57,800 nucleotides of DNA from Ensifer sp. IC4062. GTDB taxonomy: Bacteria; Pseudomonadota; Alphaproteobacteria; Rhizobiales; Rhizobiaceae. The DNA lies in the NCBI RefSeq assembly GCF_020193575.1, contig NZ_JADYVD010000050.1, positions 1 to 57,800 of the forward strand, written 5' to 3'. Shown here piece by piece: positions 8,109 through 16,903 of the stretch; the first letter of the stretch is position 1; every line of letters begins with the position of its first letter. Below the pieces are notes generated by a model. It searched no databases. It was not told where the DNA came from and worked only from the letters and a program-made list of their open reading frames with translations. Made by a program: the position numbers and the translations under genes.

Positions 8109-8957
8109 ATGGTAGAAAATCATGGGCAGATTTCAGGCCGCCTCAATCGCCGGGACGCGTTGAAAAGCACGGGCGCGGTGCTGGCCGCATCGATGGCCGG
8201 GATGGCGACGCCGACCGCAGCGCAGGGACGACAGACGGCTTCCTCGGCCAAGCCCGAGCTAGCGATCGGCCGCCGATTGCAAGGCGTCCAACATTTCGGC
8301 CTGACGGTCCAGAACATGGAGCGGGCCTTCACCTTCTATACCGAGGTTCTCGGCGGCACCGAGGTGATGCGTGACGGCGATTTTCAGGGCGAGCGCATTC
8401 ACAATACGCTGCTGACCGGTCAGGAAATCGAAGCGCGCGCACGCGGTGTCAATCCGCGCACGATGGGAATTCCCGACCTTCGCGGCGGCGCGCAGCGGCT
8501 CGACGTGCGCTTCATCCAGTTCGACAATGTCGTGATCGAGCTTCTGCAATATCGCGACGCCGACCAGCCGATGGGTGGTCCGCGAGCATTCGCCGAGCCG
8601 CTCGATCATATGAGCCCTGCCTTTCCGCGGATGATGCATATCTGCTTCCACATTCGCGACGATGTCGATTTCAACCAGTTCATTGCCGACCTCGAAGCGG
8701 AATCGGCGCGGCGCGGCATGACGCATGTCCGCGCGAACCGCGTCGTGACCGTGACGAGCGAGGCGGAACGCAGCGCAGCCCCGCTCGACGCCAATTCCAA
8801 CCCGATCGCGGAGGGCAAGTCGGCTGGATGGCGGCTGATCTACTGCACCGGCTCGGAAGGCGAGCAGCTCGAGTTCGTGCAGGCGCTGGGTCCGGTCAAG
8901 CAAACCTTCGACAGTGCGCTCGAAGCGCGGCGTAAAATGGTGGCCGCATCGCGCTGA
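8109..8957 (+). CDS. Tat-exported VOC-family (glyoxalase/dioxygenase-like) protein
   Basis: A 282-aa protein with a twin-arginine signal (NRRDALKSTGAVLAASMAG) ending near residue 40. Next comes a vicinal-oxygen-chelate domain that begins LQGVQHFGLTVQNMERAFTF, the usual beta-alpha-beta start with a metal-ligand His. A second module (MMHICFHIRDDVDFNQF) and a late Glu in GEQLEFVQ supply further ligand candidates. VOC enzymes include glyoxalases, ring-cleaving dioxygenases and resistance proteins; the substrate cannot be told. AGGGAGA lies about 8 bp upstream of the ATG. It heads a plus-strand group with an ABM monooxygenase, suggesting periplasmic processing of a small, possibly aromatic molecule. 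Confidence 0.82.
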   Translation: MVENHGQISGRLNRRDALKSTGAVLAASMAGMATPTAAQGRQTASSAKPELAIGRRLQGVQHFGLTVQNMERAFTFYTEVLGGTEVMRDGDFQGERIHNTLLTGQEIEARARGVNPRTMGIPDLRGGAQRLDVRFIQFDNVVIELLQYRDADQPMGGPRAFAEPLDHMSPAFPRMMHICFHIRDDVDFNQFIADLEAESARRGMTHVRANRVVTVTSEAERSAAPLDANSNPIAEGKSAGWRLIYCTGSEGEQLEFVQALGPVKQTFDSALEARRKMVAASR

Positions 8958-8970
8958 GCGGAGTACAGGC

Positions 8971-9194
8971 AATGCACGACGTTGCCGCCACCGCGACATT
9001 GCCCGCGAACCCACACCGGCATGCATACACCGATGAAGGCCGAACTCACGATCGAGGAAATGGCGGCGCGCGGCGAGATTCCTTCGGCACTCGAGGGGTG
9101 CTATCTGCGCCTCGGTCCGAACCCCATGGCGCAACTCAAGCGTGAGACCGAAGCGCGACGCGCGAGCGAGCAAGCGAAGGAAGGAGACAAGTAA
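8971..9194 (+). pseudogene. N-terminal stub of a carotenoid-oxygenase-type gene
   Basis: The frame starting at 8982 contains GEIPSALEGCYLRLGPNP, the N-terminal signature of carotenoid cleavage dioxygenases (RPE65 family), which are normally about 450-500 aa. Only this stub remains; after GPNPM the sequence becomes a charged stretch unlike the family and stops at 9194. The preceding bases in the frame of ATG 8971 read TATLPANPH, the likely original N-terminus, so a frameshift near 9013-9020 also separates start and body. None of the four iron-binding histidines is present. Remnant left by a deletion joining it to the next gene. Confidence 0.6.
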
Positions 9195-9619
9195 TGCCAC
9201 GGAGATTCCTGTCCCACATTACGCTGGCGGCGCTGATCGCGGCCGCTTTTGGAGCGCCCTCGGCGATCGCCCGCGACGCCGGCGGCCTGCGCTACGCCGA
9301 TATTCCCGCCGACGCTTATGCCGTCGTCGCGCAGGTTCGCGCCAAGCCGGGCAAGGAGGATGCGCTGCGCGCCATCACGCTATCGCTCGTGCCGCAGGTC
9401 CGCGCCGAACCTAATAACTTGCTCTACTTCCTTCAGGAGAGCCGCGAGGCGCCCGGACAGTTCATCTTCTATGAGATCTTCGCCAGCCGGGCCGATTTCG
9501 AAGCGCATAACCAGACGCCGCATGTGCAGTCTTGGTTCGCGCGCCTGCCCGAGCTTGCCGATGGTGGGGTCACCGTGATCCGTATGGGTATCCTCAACAA
9601 CGCGGCGACCGACCGCTGA
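9194..9619 (+). CDS. Exported antibiotic-biosynthesis-monooxygenase (ABM) domain protein
   Basis: A 141-aa protein with a cleavable signal peptide (hydrophobic LAALIAAAFGAPSAIA, cleavage near residue 27). One ABM domain follows: AVVAQVRAKPGKEDALRAIT, then NNLLYFLQESREAPGQFIFYEIF and an end strand. ABM domains form dimeric alpha-beta barrels and oxidise quinols or polyketides without cofactors, or act as heme-degrading enzymes; an exported form suggests a periplasmic quinol monooxygenase-like role. Its AGGAGA site sits inside the preceding stub, whose stop codon overlaps this ATG by one base. Confidence 0.8.
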   Translation: MPRRFLSHITLAALIAAAFGAPSAIARDAGGLRYADIPADAYAVVAQVRAKPGKEDALRAITLSLVPQVRAEPNNLLYFLQESREAPGQFIFYEIFASRADFEAHNQTPHVQSWFARLPELADGGVTVIRMGILNNAATDR

Positions 9620-10396
9620 TGTGATCATGGAATGCAACGGAGTACTGCCGCTTCGTCGACAATACAAACGCCCGCGCGACTTCGCCTTAGCGGGGGTAAT
9701 CGTGCGCGGGCCGAAGTAGCGCGCATCGAGATACTCTGAAGATACGGGAGGTCCTGAAACATCCAAACTAACTTGCCTCCGGATGGCCCAACTCCCCAGC
9801 CATGCCACCGCCCGCATTCGAAGGGCGCAGTAAGCTTTGCTGGCTTGAGCGGATCGCTGCCTCGATCCTAGCGATGTACCGGCATCGGCCCAGCCGAAAG
9901 ATACGCGGCTCGGCGCGATCGCGTCGGCCTACCACGCTCCGGACGGTGCCGTTCCAAACGGTAGCGGGATCGACGTAAAGGTCACGTCGGCGGAAACGGG
10001 CGCCCGCCTCTTCGTGCTCGTTACCGATAAGCGCTGTGCCGCAAGGGTTAACTACGCCAACGACTAAGTGATCCGCTATTTCCAAGCGAGGTCGGGCGGA
10101 GGTGCGCGTTTCTCTCGCCCCGGTATCTGAAGCGCCCACCCTACGACGCGTGCGCCCTGGCGCCGACGAGGCCCGATCCTCGCAATCGGCAGGCAGGAGA
10201 GCACGGTGGTGCGCACCGACACGAACGGCAGCTTTTAGGACCGGCTTTAGAACGCTGGATGACCACAATGAGGGCACAGCTGTCGTCCGCGAAGCATGGC
10301 GGGAATGACTGGACCGGGTGGACTAATGACATTCCTGGCCTGTGTGCCAAAGGACAGCACTGCGCCAGTAGCCGGACCTTGCTGTGGGACTCAAGT
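9620..10396. other. Gene-free stretch of about 775 bp
   Basis: No frame on either strand has recognisable family features or a good start. An open plus-strand frame ending TDKRCAARVNYAND near 10066 has protein-like composition but no start codon or family I recognise; it may be a gene remnant. The long minus-strand frame (9768-10277) is arginine-rich and looks like a shadow. With the adjacent carotenoid-oxygenase stub, this suggests a zone of gene decay. Confidence 0.4.
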
Positions 10397-13258
10397 TCAG
10401 CCCGCGGTATCGCTCGCGGCCTCGGATCGATCCGCGAATGGACGCAGATCTTCGGACAAATCCAGGACGTCGCCAGAGTCGGCCCGGCGTGCAGTATTGT
10501 CACCCAAGGAAGCTAAAACGGCGGAAGCCTTGAGATAATCGGTGGTGGAATGTCCTTCCTGAAGTCGTTCAAGGACAGACCCGAGCCTCACCCTGATCTC
10601 ATTCGCCCGATCATCATACCGGAGCAGCTCTGCGAGACTGGTCGCTACTCTCAACTCCCAGGCAACTGCACCTTGCCGTTCAGCGAGCGCAAGCGCTTCC
10701 GTAAGCATGGTTTCGGCGTCGGCAGCAGAGCCAGCCGAGCGAAGTACCTCCTCGGCCTTGCGGCGCATTAGCTCCGGTCCGCACCACAGATGCGTTTCAC
10801 TGTACAATCGCTCAAACGCTGCGGGACCTACCGACTGCCTGGAGAGCGTGGCGAAACATTCGTCCTGCATGCCGCTTCCGTCTTGCGGCAGGGGGGCAGT
10901 GGAACCAAGTGCGACAGCAAATCCTTCAGCCCAAATTTGCCAATGCCGTAGGCCGCGTCGCTTCGTACGATCTGCCAAATAGGCGTTGAGTTCTCGAGCG
11001 AGGTCCAGTTCGCCAGTCCAGATCGCCACCGGGATCGATCCGATCGCGAGCCCGTAGCAAATCGACAGGTCATGATCGAGCGAAAGCACATCGGCAGCGC
11101 AATCCCTGGCGATCTGCAAGGCCTGATCGGCCTGGCCCTTCAGCCACAGTATCCGCATCAGCAGCGAAAGCGCAGCCGTTTTCCCATCGACTTGGGCATG
11201 GTTGGTGTGATTTGCCCGCGCCGGTCCCTGGTCGCCTTCCATCACGCCCTTGAGGAGCCTGTAGGCCGAGTCCTGGTCGCCCAAGAAATGGTGCGACAGA
11301 GCGAGCATGTGGTCTGCGGTTAGAATCGCTGCGATGTCCTGGGACTCGTAGGCGGGACCCTCGAAATTGCGTGCGAGCGCCAAGCTCTCCTTGTAGTCGC
11401 CGGCGAGAATACTGTGGGCCCACAGGCCCCATGATCCCCGCAGTGCGTGGGCGCCTAGCTGCAGTCGTCGCGCGATGTCGAGACCACGGCCGAAGGCGTC
11501 GTGCATCTCACTGACAGGGCCTTCGGTATGCCAAAGCGCATGTCCATAGGAGGCCATCAATTCGAGTTCTGCGACAGAGTCCTCGAGATCGGTTCCGGGC
11601 ACCGCCTTTATTGCGCGGCGGGCAATCGACAAGTACTCGTTGGGCAGTGAAAGATGGAACCACAGCGGCGCCGAAGCGACCACGAGAGCAACGCCGACAG
11701 CAGGTTCTCCCTGACTGGAGAATGCCCAGTCGAAAGCCGCGCGCAGGTCGTCGACGCGCCAGCTATGGATTGCAAGCCACTGCTGAGGATCCTTTCCATC
11801 CCAACTTGCGGTCGGGTCTGCGAACAGGTTGACGCAATAGTTTGCATGCCGGCGGCAGACCTCCTGCTGTTCCCCGCTCGCCGACAGCTTTTCCGCGCCG
11901 TAGTAGCGCGTGGTGTCGAGCAATCGATAAAGAGCCGTGCGGTCACGTCGGTCCATGGTGACCAGGGACTTCGCGACGAGAGCCGTCAGCGCATCGAACA
12001 CGTCGCCGTCGTTCATCTCCTGGGTCGTGCATACGGCGAGGGCAGATTCCAGTTGAAACGACGAACGGAAGACCGATAGCTTTCGGAACACTGCCTGCTC
12101 GTCGGGCTCCAGTAGGTCATGGCTCCAGTCGAGGGTGGCACGCAGCGTCTGCTGTCGCGGAAGCGCGGTGCGCCTGCCCTTTGTCAGCAAGTCAAATCGG
12201 TCGTCGAGGCGGGCAGAAAGATCACGGACATCAAGAAGGTCCATTCGGGCTGCGGCCATTTCGATCGCCAACGGCAACCCATCGAGGCGGCGGCATATAT
12301 CACTGACCGGAAGAACCTCCTCGTCGGTGAAAACAAAGCTGTCCGAACTCGCAACCGCTTTATCACAGAACAACTGGACGGCCGGGAAGCGCAGCGCCTC
12401 CTCGGCGGACATCTTTTCCCCAGCGGGCGGCACCTGCAGCGTCGGCAGCCGAAACACCCATTCGCCTTCGGCGCGCAGCGGCTCGCGGCTCGTCACCAGC
12501 AACAGTGCTTCCGGCGCCCCGTGCAGTATGGATTCGGACAGGGTGGCTACCGCCTCGACGAGATGTTCGCAGTTGTCGAGGACGAGCAGCGTCGGCTGCT
12601 CCCTGAGCGCATTCAGCACTGCGTCGAGAGGCGCGCCGGAAACCGCAAGACCAAGCTGGGAAGCCAGGACGCTGGCAACAAGACCGGGATCCGACAGCGG
12701 TGCCAAATCGATGAAACAAGCCCTTCTCGGAGATTCAGTTATCATCGCGTGGGCGAGCGAGAGGGCGACCGTTGTCTTGCCGATACCGCCTGGTCCGGCG
12801 ATGGTCAGGAGCCGGCGGCCAGGAAACACATCGGACAGGCCCTTGACGACGTCCTCCCGACCGATCACGCGCGTCAGATTTGTCGGCAGATATGAACGGG
12901 GTGGCACCTCCGGGCGCTGAGGCGGCACAGCGGCCGCTGCGCTGGTGATCTCGCCCACGAATCGGTACCCGCGGCCGGTCTCGTTCACGATGAATCGACC
13001 ACCGCCGCGCCGGTTCTCGCCCAAGGCCTTGCGGAGAGCCGAAAGATGCACGCGGAGTGCATTTTCATCCACGGTCGTTCCCGGCCAGACACGCGCCATC
13101 AGTTCGTGTTTGGTTACAAGTTCTCCTGCGCGTTCGACGAGTAGGGCGAGTATATCCAGCGCTCTCGCTCCAAGTCGCACGGGTTGGTCTTCCTCGTAGA
13201 GGGCGCGTTGCGCAATGGAGAGCCTGAAGGTTCCGAAGCAGTAATCGTCTGTGCGCAT
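10397..13258 (-). CDS. wHTH-ATPase-TPR regulator (STAND-like transcriptional regulator)
   Basis: A 953-aa multidomain protein. Residues 1-105 form an OmpR/PhoB-type winged helix (ARALDILALLVERAGELVTKH, closing GRGYRFVGEI). Residues 130-430 hold an NTPase module with P-loop GPGGIGKTT at 155-163 and Walker B LLVLDN at 224-229. The C-terminal half is helical and TPR-like. The architecture matches predicted ATP-dependent regulators in rhizobia and relatives, where the ATPase acts as a switch and the TPR part senses a ligand or partner. There is no response-regulator receiver domain. It stands alone, divergent from the AraC gene at 13513. Targets are unknown. Confidence 0.85.
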   Translation of the reverse strand: MRTDDYCFGTFRLSIAQRALYEEDQPVRLGARALDILALLVERAGELVTKHELMARVWPGTTVDENALRVHLSALRKALGENRRGGGRFIVNETGRGYRFVGEITSAAAAVPPQRPEVPPRSYLPTNLTRVIGREDVVKGLSDVFPGRRLLTIAGPGGIGKTTVALSLAHAMITESPRRACFIDLAPLSDPGLVASVLASQLGLAVSGAPLDAVLNALREQPTLLVLDNCEHLVEAVATLSESILHGAPEALLLVTSREPLRAEGEWVFRLPTLQVPPAGEKMSAEEALRFPAVQLFCDKAVASSDSFVFTDEEVLPVSDICRRLDGLPLAIEMAAARMDLLDVRDLSARLDDRFDLLTKGRRTALPRQQTLRATLDWSHDLLEPDEQAVFRKLSVFRSSFQLESALAVCTTQEMNDGDVFDALTALVAKSLVTMDRRDRTALYRLLDTTRYYGAEKLSASGEQQEVCRRHANYCVNLFADPTASWDGKDPQQWLAIHSWRVDDLRAAFDWAFSSQGEPAVGVALVVASAPLWFHLSLPNEYLSIARRAIKAVPGTDLEDSVAELELMASYGHALWHTEGPVSEMHDAFGRGLDIARRLQLGAHALRGSWGLWAHSILAGDYKESLALARNFEGPAYESQDIAAILTADHMLALSHHFLGDQDSAYRLLKGVMEGDQGPARANHTNHAQVDGKTAALSLLMRILWLKGQADQALQIARDCAADVLSLDHDLSICYGLAIGSIPVAIWTGELDLARELNAYLADRTKRRGLRHWQIWAEGFAVALGSTAPLPQDGSGMQDECFATLSRQSVGPAAFERLYSETHLWCGPELMRRKAEEVLRSAGSAADAETMLTEALALAERQGAVAWELRVATSLAELLRYDDRANEIRVRLGSVLERLQEGHSTTDYLKASAVLASLGDNTARRADSGDVLDLSEDLRPFADRSEAASDTAG

Positions 13259-13512
13259 ATAGATGGTTCGCCAAAGAGGAACTGGTTACGGCCTTCAGGC
13301 TACGGGTGAAAACGTACAAGACTTCAAGTCAGTGCGCATTCACCGGGACCACACTTCTGGTGACGACACACGTCAGCCTCTCCTCGATCGTTCCGGGTTA
13401 AGCCCCGTTTGCGATTCTTCACACAGCTTAATTATCGATGGCGGGCCGCCTTGGCTAGGTTGAATGCACAGGACGCCATCACGCATCCGGAGCTTCAACG
13501 AGAGGATCGAAC

Positions 13513-14088
13513 ATGTCTGCCCATCTCTTCGAAACCGTCAATTCGCAGCCCCTTTCGACCATGCCGGACTTTCCCGCGGGGATCGCGTTGAAGATCGCGA
13601 AGCTGCTGGAGGAGGCGGGCCGCCACGTCGACCTGGACGTCGAGGCGGTGCGTTCGTTCATCTATCAGGCGCACGCTATCGTTACTGGCAAGCCGACGAC
13701 GCCTCAGCCCGCCTCCCGCGCAGCCGGCCTTGCCCCCTGGCAAATCAAGCGGGTCGAGAACTACGTCGGATCCAACATGGATCGCAGCATCCATACCGAG
13801 GACCTCGCACAGATTTGCCGCCTCAGCGCGAGTCATTTCTCGAAGGCATTCAAACAGAGCCTTGGCGTATCCCCTTACGCCTATGTGCTCAGCCGGCGTA
13901 TGGCCCGCGCGAAAGAGCTTCTTCTTTGCGACAACGAACCTCTTGCCCAGATTGCTCTGGAGTGCGGCATGTATGACCAGGCGCATTTTTCCAGGCTGTT
14001 TCGACAGTTCACCGGCGAAACGCCGAGCCGCTGGCGGCGCAGTCAGATCGGACCTGTCAGAGCAAACGTCAATCCAGCTCATTCTTAA
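13513..14088 (+). CDS. Short AraC-family regulator
   Basis: A 191-aa protein of which roughly residues 75-180 are the AraC DNA-binding domain: IHTEDLAQICRLSASHFSKAF, then LAQIALECGMYDQAHFSRLF and GETPSRWRR. The N-terminal 75 residues are too short for a cupin sensor, so it may respond to no ligand or to a different input. AGAGGA precedes the ATG. It lies 21 bp upstream of a decayed alpha/beta hydrolase gene on the same strand, with which it probably formed an operon, and is divergent from the wHTH-ATPase regulator. Confidence 0.85.
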   Translation: MSAHLFETVNSQPLSTMPDFPAGIALKIAKLLEEAGRHVDLDVEAVRSFIYQAHAIVTGKPTTPQPASRAAGLAPWQIKRVENYVGSNMDRSIHTEDLAQICRLSASHFSKAFKQSLGVSPYAYVLSRRMARAKELLLCDNEPLAQIALECGMYDQAHFSRLFRQFTGETPSRWRRSQIGPVRANVNPAHS

Positions 14089-14109
14089 CCGACGCTTAGG
14101 AGAACGGAC

Positions 14110-15115
14110 ATGGATTCTCTTGACCACTCGAATAGCGCGCCTGAGCGGCTGAACCTGACCCCGTCCAACGCCAATCCCATCCTGGAGCATCTGACGCAGG
14201 AATTTCTTGACCGGCTGGCGATGGTTCCCGGAACTTTGGAGGGGATTTCTCACCACCCTTGTGGCCGCCCAGGCAGAGGTGCCGCATACTCAATCTTCGC
14301 GTATAGAAGATGTCGACTTTGGCTGTCTCAATGGACCGGTGCGCCTCCGCATCGTACGCCCACTCCGTAAGATCGACGGCTTGCCCGTGGTCGTTTATTT
14401 CAGGGGGTGGCTTGAGCCAGGAACCCAATCCCAAATCTACGATCGCCTCGTTCAGGAGATTGCGGAACGCTCCGGTGCTGCGGTTATCAGCATCCATGAC
14501 GGCGACGGCGGTGGCAGAAATTTTTGCGCTCGACTCGAGACAGGTTGCGGACTGCTTATGGCTCTCGAAGAACGCGGCGAAGCTCTCGGCCTTGACATGA
14601 CGCGATTGGCCGTCGCGGGCGACGGCATCGGAGGCGCGATCGCGGCCGCCCTTTGCTGGCGCAGCAAGGAGCGCGGAGGGCCTGACATCCGGTTGCAAAT
14701 CTTACTTTGCCCGGCGATGAGCCACGCTTGCGACACCCCGTCTTACAAGACATTCGCGGCCGGACCTTGGCTGACCACGGCGGTGATGCGAACCGTGATT
14801 AATGAATGGTCCTTGGGTGAGATGACGGTTACGCCAAATGCCTACCCGCTGATCGCGGACTTCAGGAAGCTGGAGAACTTGCCGCCTGCGATAATCATCA
14901 CGGCAGAGAATGACGTCTTGCGGGACGAAGGAGAGACCTACGCCCGCAAACTAATGCAGGCGGGAGTCAACGCTCAGTGTACCCGCTACGTCGGGACGAT
15001 ACATGACTTTGTCGTCTTGAACGCACTGGCTGAATCGAACGCGGCTGCGGCCGCCATTTCACAGGTGGCGGCCGCGCTTGATTCAGCATTCAGCCGGGAA
15101 GGCATGAATAAATAG
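14110..15115 (+). pseudogene. Frameshifted alpha/beta hydrolase lacking the catalytic serine
   Basis: A start with good AGGAGA at ATG 14110 opens a frame reading NPILEHLTQEFLDRLAM, the usual beginning of HSL/acetyl-esterase-like hydrolases. The rest of the protein (from about VAAQAEVPH to the end at 15115) lies in the next frame, so an indel near 14235-14250 breaks the gene. The oxyanion motif HGGGW is replaced by FRGW, and the GDSxGG nucleophile elbow reads GDGIGG, with Gly for Ser. The Asp (TAENDVLRDE) and His (GTIHDF) sites survive. The reading frame from 14207 could still be translated but would be catalytically dead. Confidence 0.7.
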
Positions 15116-15190
15116 ATGTTGGCGACCCCTCGGGAATAAACCTTACGGTGCAAAGTCCGCCCGTTGCTCAGGTGACCCGCCCCACTTCCT

Positions 15191-15793
15191 TCAGGTCAGG
15201 AAGGTGTGCAACTCCTGCAGTTCCTCAGGTCGGATCTCATGTCCGCCGGGATGGTAGCATGCCTCTACACGGGCCCTCTGTCCCGCAAAGTAGTCGACAA
15301 GCCGCTCTGTGAGGGGCAGCGGGCAAATCGGGTCGCGTTGGCCAGCGGTGATCAGAATTCGTCGGTCCTTCAACTGCTTGTTATCCGAGGGGATCCAAGG
15401 AATGAGCGGATGAAGCAGGGCAGCTCGATCAAAAAGCTCGGGCTGCCTGAACAGAACCGACGCAAGGATGTTTGCCCCGTTCGAATAGCCGAGCCCGTAT
15501 ATTGCCCGTTCGGGGTTTTCCGCTTTGTGTGCGGCAATGAAATTCGCCATCTTTTCTGTCCGTATCGCGAGGTCCTGCATGTCGTAGGAGCCCTCGCTCG
15601 TTCGGCGAAAGAAGCGCAGCGCCCCAAATTCCGACACGTCCCCACGCGGCGAAATCAGCCCGGCATCCGGCAAGATTTGGCTGGCCAGCCCGGCAAACTG
15701 ATGTTCGTCTCCGCCCGTGCCGTGAAACGTAAAGACGATGGGCGCGTTGCGTCGCGGCGCTCTTATGAGAGCCCGATAGGATGAGGTCGTCAT
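15191..15793 (-). CDS. MhqD-like phospholipase/carboxylesterase-family hydrolase
   Basis: A 200-aa single-domain alpha/beta hydrolase with the complete triad: Ser104 in GYSNG, Asp154 in GQRDPICPL and His185 in GGHEIR; the oxyanion segment is FTFHGTGGDEHQF. Size and motifs match the MhqD/YodD group of carboxylesterases. It sits 53 bp downstream of a ring-cleaving dioxygenase of the MhqO type on the same strand, the same pairing as in 2-methylhydroquinone and catechol resistance loci of other bacteria. It probably hydrolyses ring-cleavage products. Substrate is inferred from context only. Confidence 0.85.
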   Translation of the reverse strand: MTTSSYRALIRAPRRNAPIVFTFHGTGGDEHQFAGLASQILPDAGLISPRGDVSEFGALRFFRRTSEGSYDMQDLAIRTEKMANFIAAHKAENPERAIYGLGYSNGANILASVLFRQPELFDRAALLHPLIPWIPSDNKQLKDRRILITAGQRDPICPLPLTERLVDYFAGQRARVEACYHPGGHEIRPEELQELHTFLT

Positions 15794-15846
15794 GGTGGTC
15801 TTCTCCGTCGGGCCGGACCCGAATTGCCGTGTGGTCCCGAAGCGAG

Positions 15847-16782
15847 TTAGTCTCTGATCGGCACGAGGCGGCGTGAGATCTGATCCCGATAGGGCTCGTA
15901 GCGCGTCGGAAGCTTCAGGGCTTCACCGAGGTGCCTAGTGTCTTCATCGCGGTCAAAACCCGGCTCGTTGGTAGCGATCTCGAACAGCACACCGCCCGGC
16001 GCGCGGAAGTAGATCGCCCAGAAATAGTCGCGATCGATAACTGGCGTGACCTGATAGCCGGTGTCGATCAGGGCCTTGCGGACCTCGAGCTGGGCCGCGC
16101 GATCCTCCACCGCGAAGGCGATGTGATGCACCGAGCCGGCGCCGAGCCGCGCGCGATCGGCACTGGGGGCGATTTCCAGCTCGACGACGTCGGCGCCGTC
16201 GTTGCCGCCACTGATTGCGAAGCGAGACGACTCGCCTTTGCGGTCGACCTCCTCGTAACCCATGAAGCTCAGAAGTTCTCGCGTCGCGCCCGGATCCGTA
16301 AGGCGCAGAGTTGCGCCGTGGAAGCCCTTCACGGCCTTATCCTCGTCGACCTCAGTGACGGCCCAGCCCCGGCGCGGATCGTTTTTGACTTCGACCAGAG
16401 AGAAGGCATCGCCGTCCGGGCCTTTGAAGCGAAGGCGTTTCTCGCCCCAGAGTTCGTGCTCAGAAAGTCCGGCGACACCGCGCGAGGCGAGCCGTTCCTG
16501 CCAGTAGTCGAGCGTGCCCTCAGGGATGGCGAACGAGGTCTCGCCTACCTCCCCAGCACCCGGACGTCCCTTGGCGATATGCGGAAACGGGAAATAGGTC
16601 ATCACCGAGCCAGGCGTGCCGATCTGGTCACCGTAATAGAGGTGATACACCTCCGGATCGTCGAAATTCACGGTCTTCTTTACGCGGCGCAAGCCGAGCG
16701 TCTTGGTGAAGAAGTCGCTGTTCTCCTGGGCGCTAGCCGCCATGGACGTGACGTGATGAAGGCCTTTGATCTGTGTGAGCAT
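15847..16782 (-). CDS. MhqO-like ring-cleaving (hydroquinone-type) dioxygenase
   Basis: A 311-aa tandem VOC protein of the PcpA/LinE/MhqO type. The first module starts IKGLHHVTSMA (metal-ligand His at 9/10), the second has SVHHIAFAVED (His219/220), and GGVLFEIATNEPGF supplies Glu268, together the iron site of extradiol-type hydroquinone dioxygenases. Such enzymes open hydroquinone rings and protect against quinones. GGAGGG precedes the ATG by 7-8 bp. It is the first gene of a two-gene operon with the hydrolase downstream and is divergent from a LysR regulator, with a large palindrome between them. Confidence 0.88.
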   Translation of the reverse strand: MLTQIKGLHHVTSMAASAQENSDFFTKTLGLRRVKKTVNFDDPEVYHLYYGDQIGTPGSVMTYFPFPHIAKGRPGAGEVGETSFAIPEGTLDYWQERLASRGVAGLSEHELWGEKRLRFKGPDGDAFSLVEVKNDPRRGWAVTEVDEDKAVKGFHGATLRLTDPGATRELLSFMGYEEVDRKGESSRFAISGGNDGADVVELEIAPSADRARLGAGSVHHIAFAVEDRAAQLEVRKALIDTGYQVTPVIDRDYFWAIYFRAPGGVLFEIATNEPGFDRDEDTRHLGEALKLPTRYEPYRDQISRRLVPIRD

Positions 16783-16860
16783 GGCAGCTTTCCCTCCGGA
16801 CTAGCGTGTGTAGGTTGATCTGGAGAGAAATTCGCTCAGGTCCTCACGAAAGTGAACAGG

Positions 16861-16881
16861 AATAATATTGACAAAATTATT
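16861..16881. promoter_or_regulatory. Palindromic operator between mhqO-like and LysR genes
   Basis: A 21-bp AT-rich inverted repeat: AATAAT, then TTG...CAA, then ATTATT, symmetric at every paired position except one (bases 7 and 15). It stands out from the GC-rich surroundings and lies 79 bp from the dioxygenase start and 22 bp from the LysR start. Dyads of this kind with internal T-N11-A are typical LysR-type sites, so it probably serves activation of the dioxygenase operon and autorepression. Inferred from symmetry and position. Confidence 0.6.
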
Positions 16882-16903
16882 TCATATATCGCAATAAACA
16901 GGC

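Noticed and set aside
9768..10277. 169-codon minus-strand frame
   Set aside because: Arg-rich with no recognisable domain; probably chance open frame in a decayed intergenic zone.
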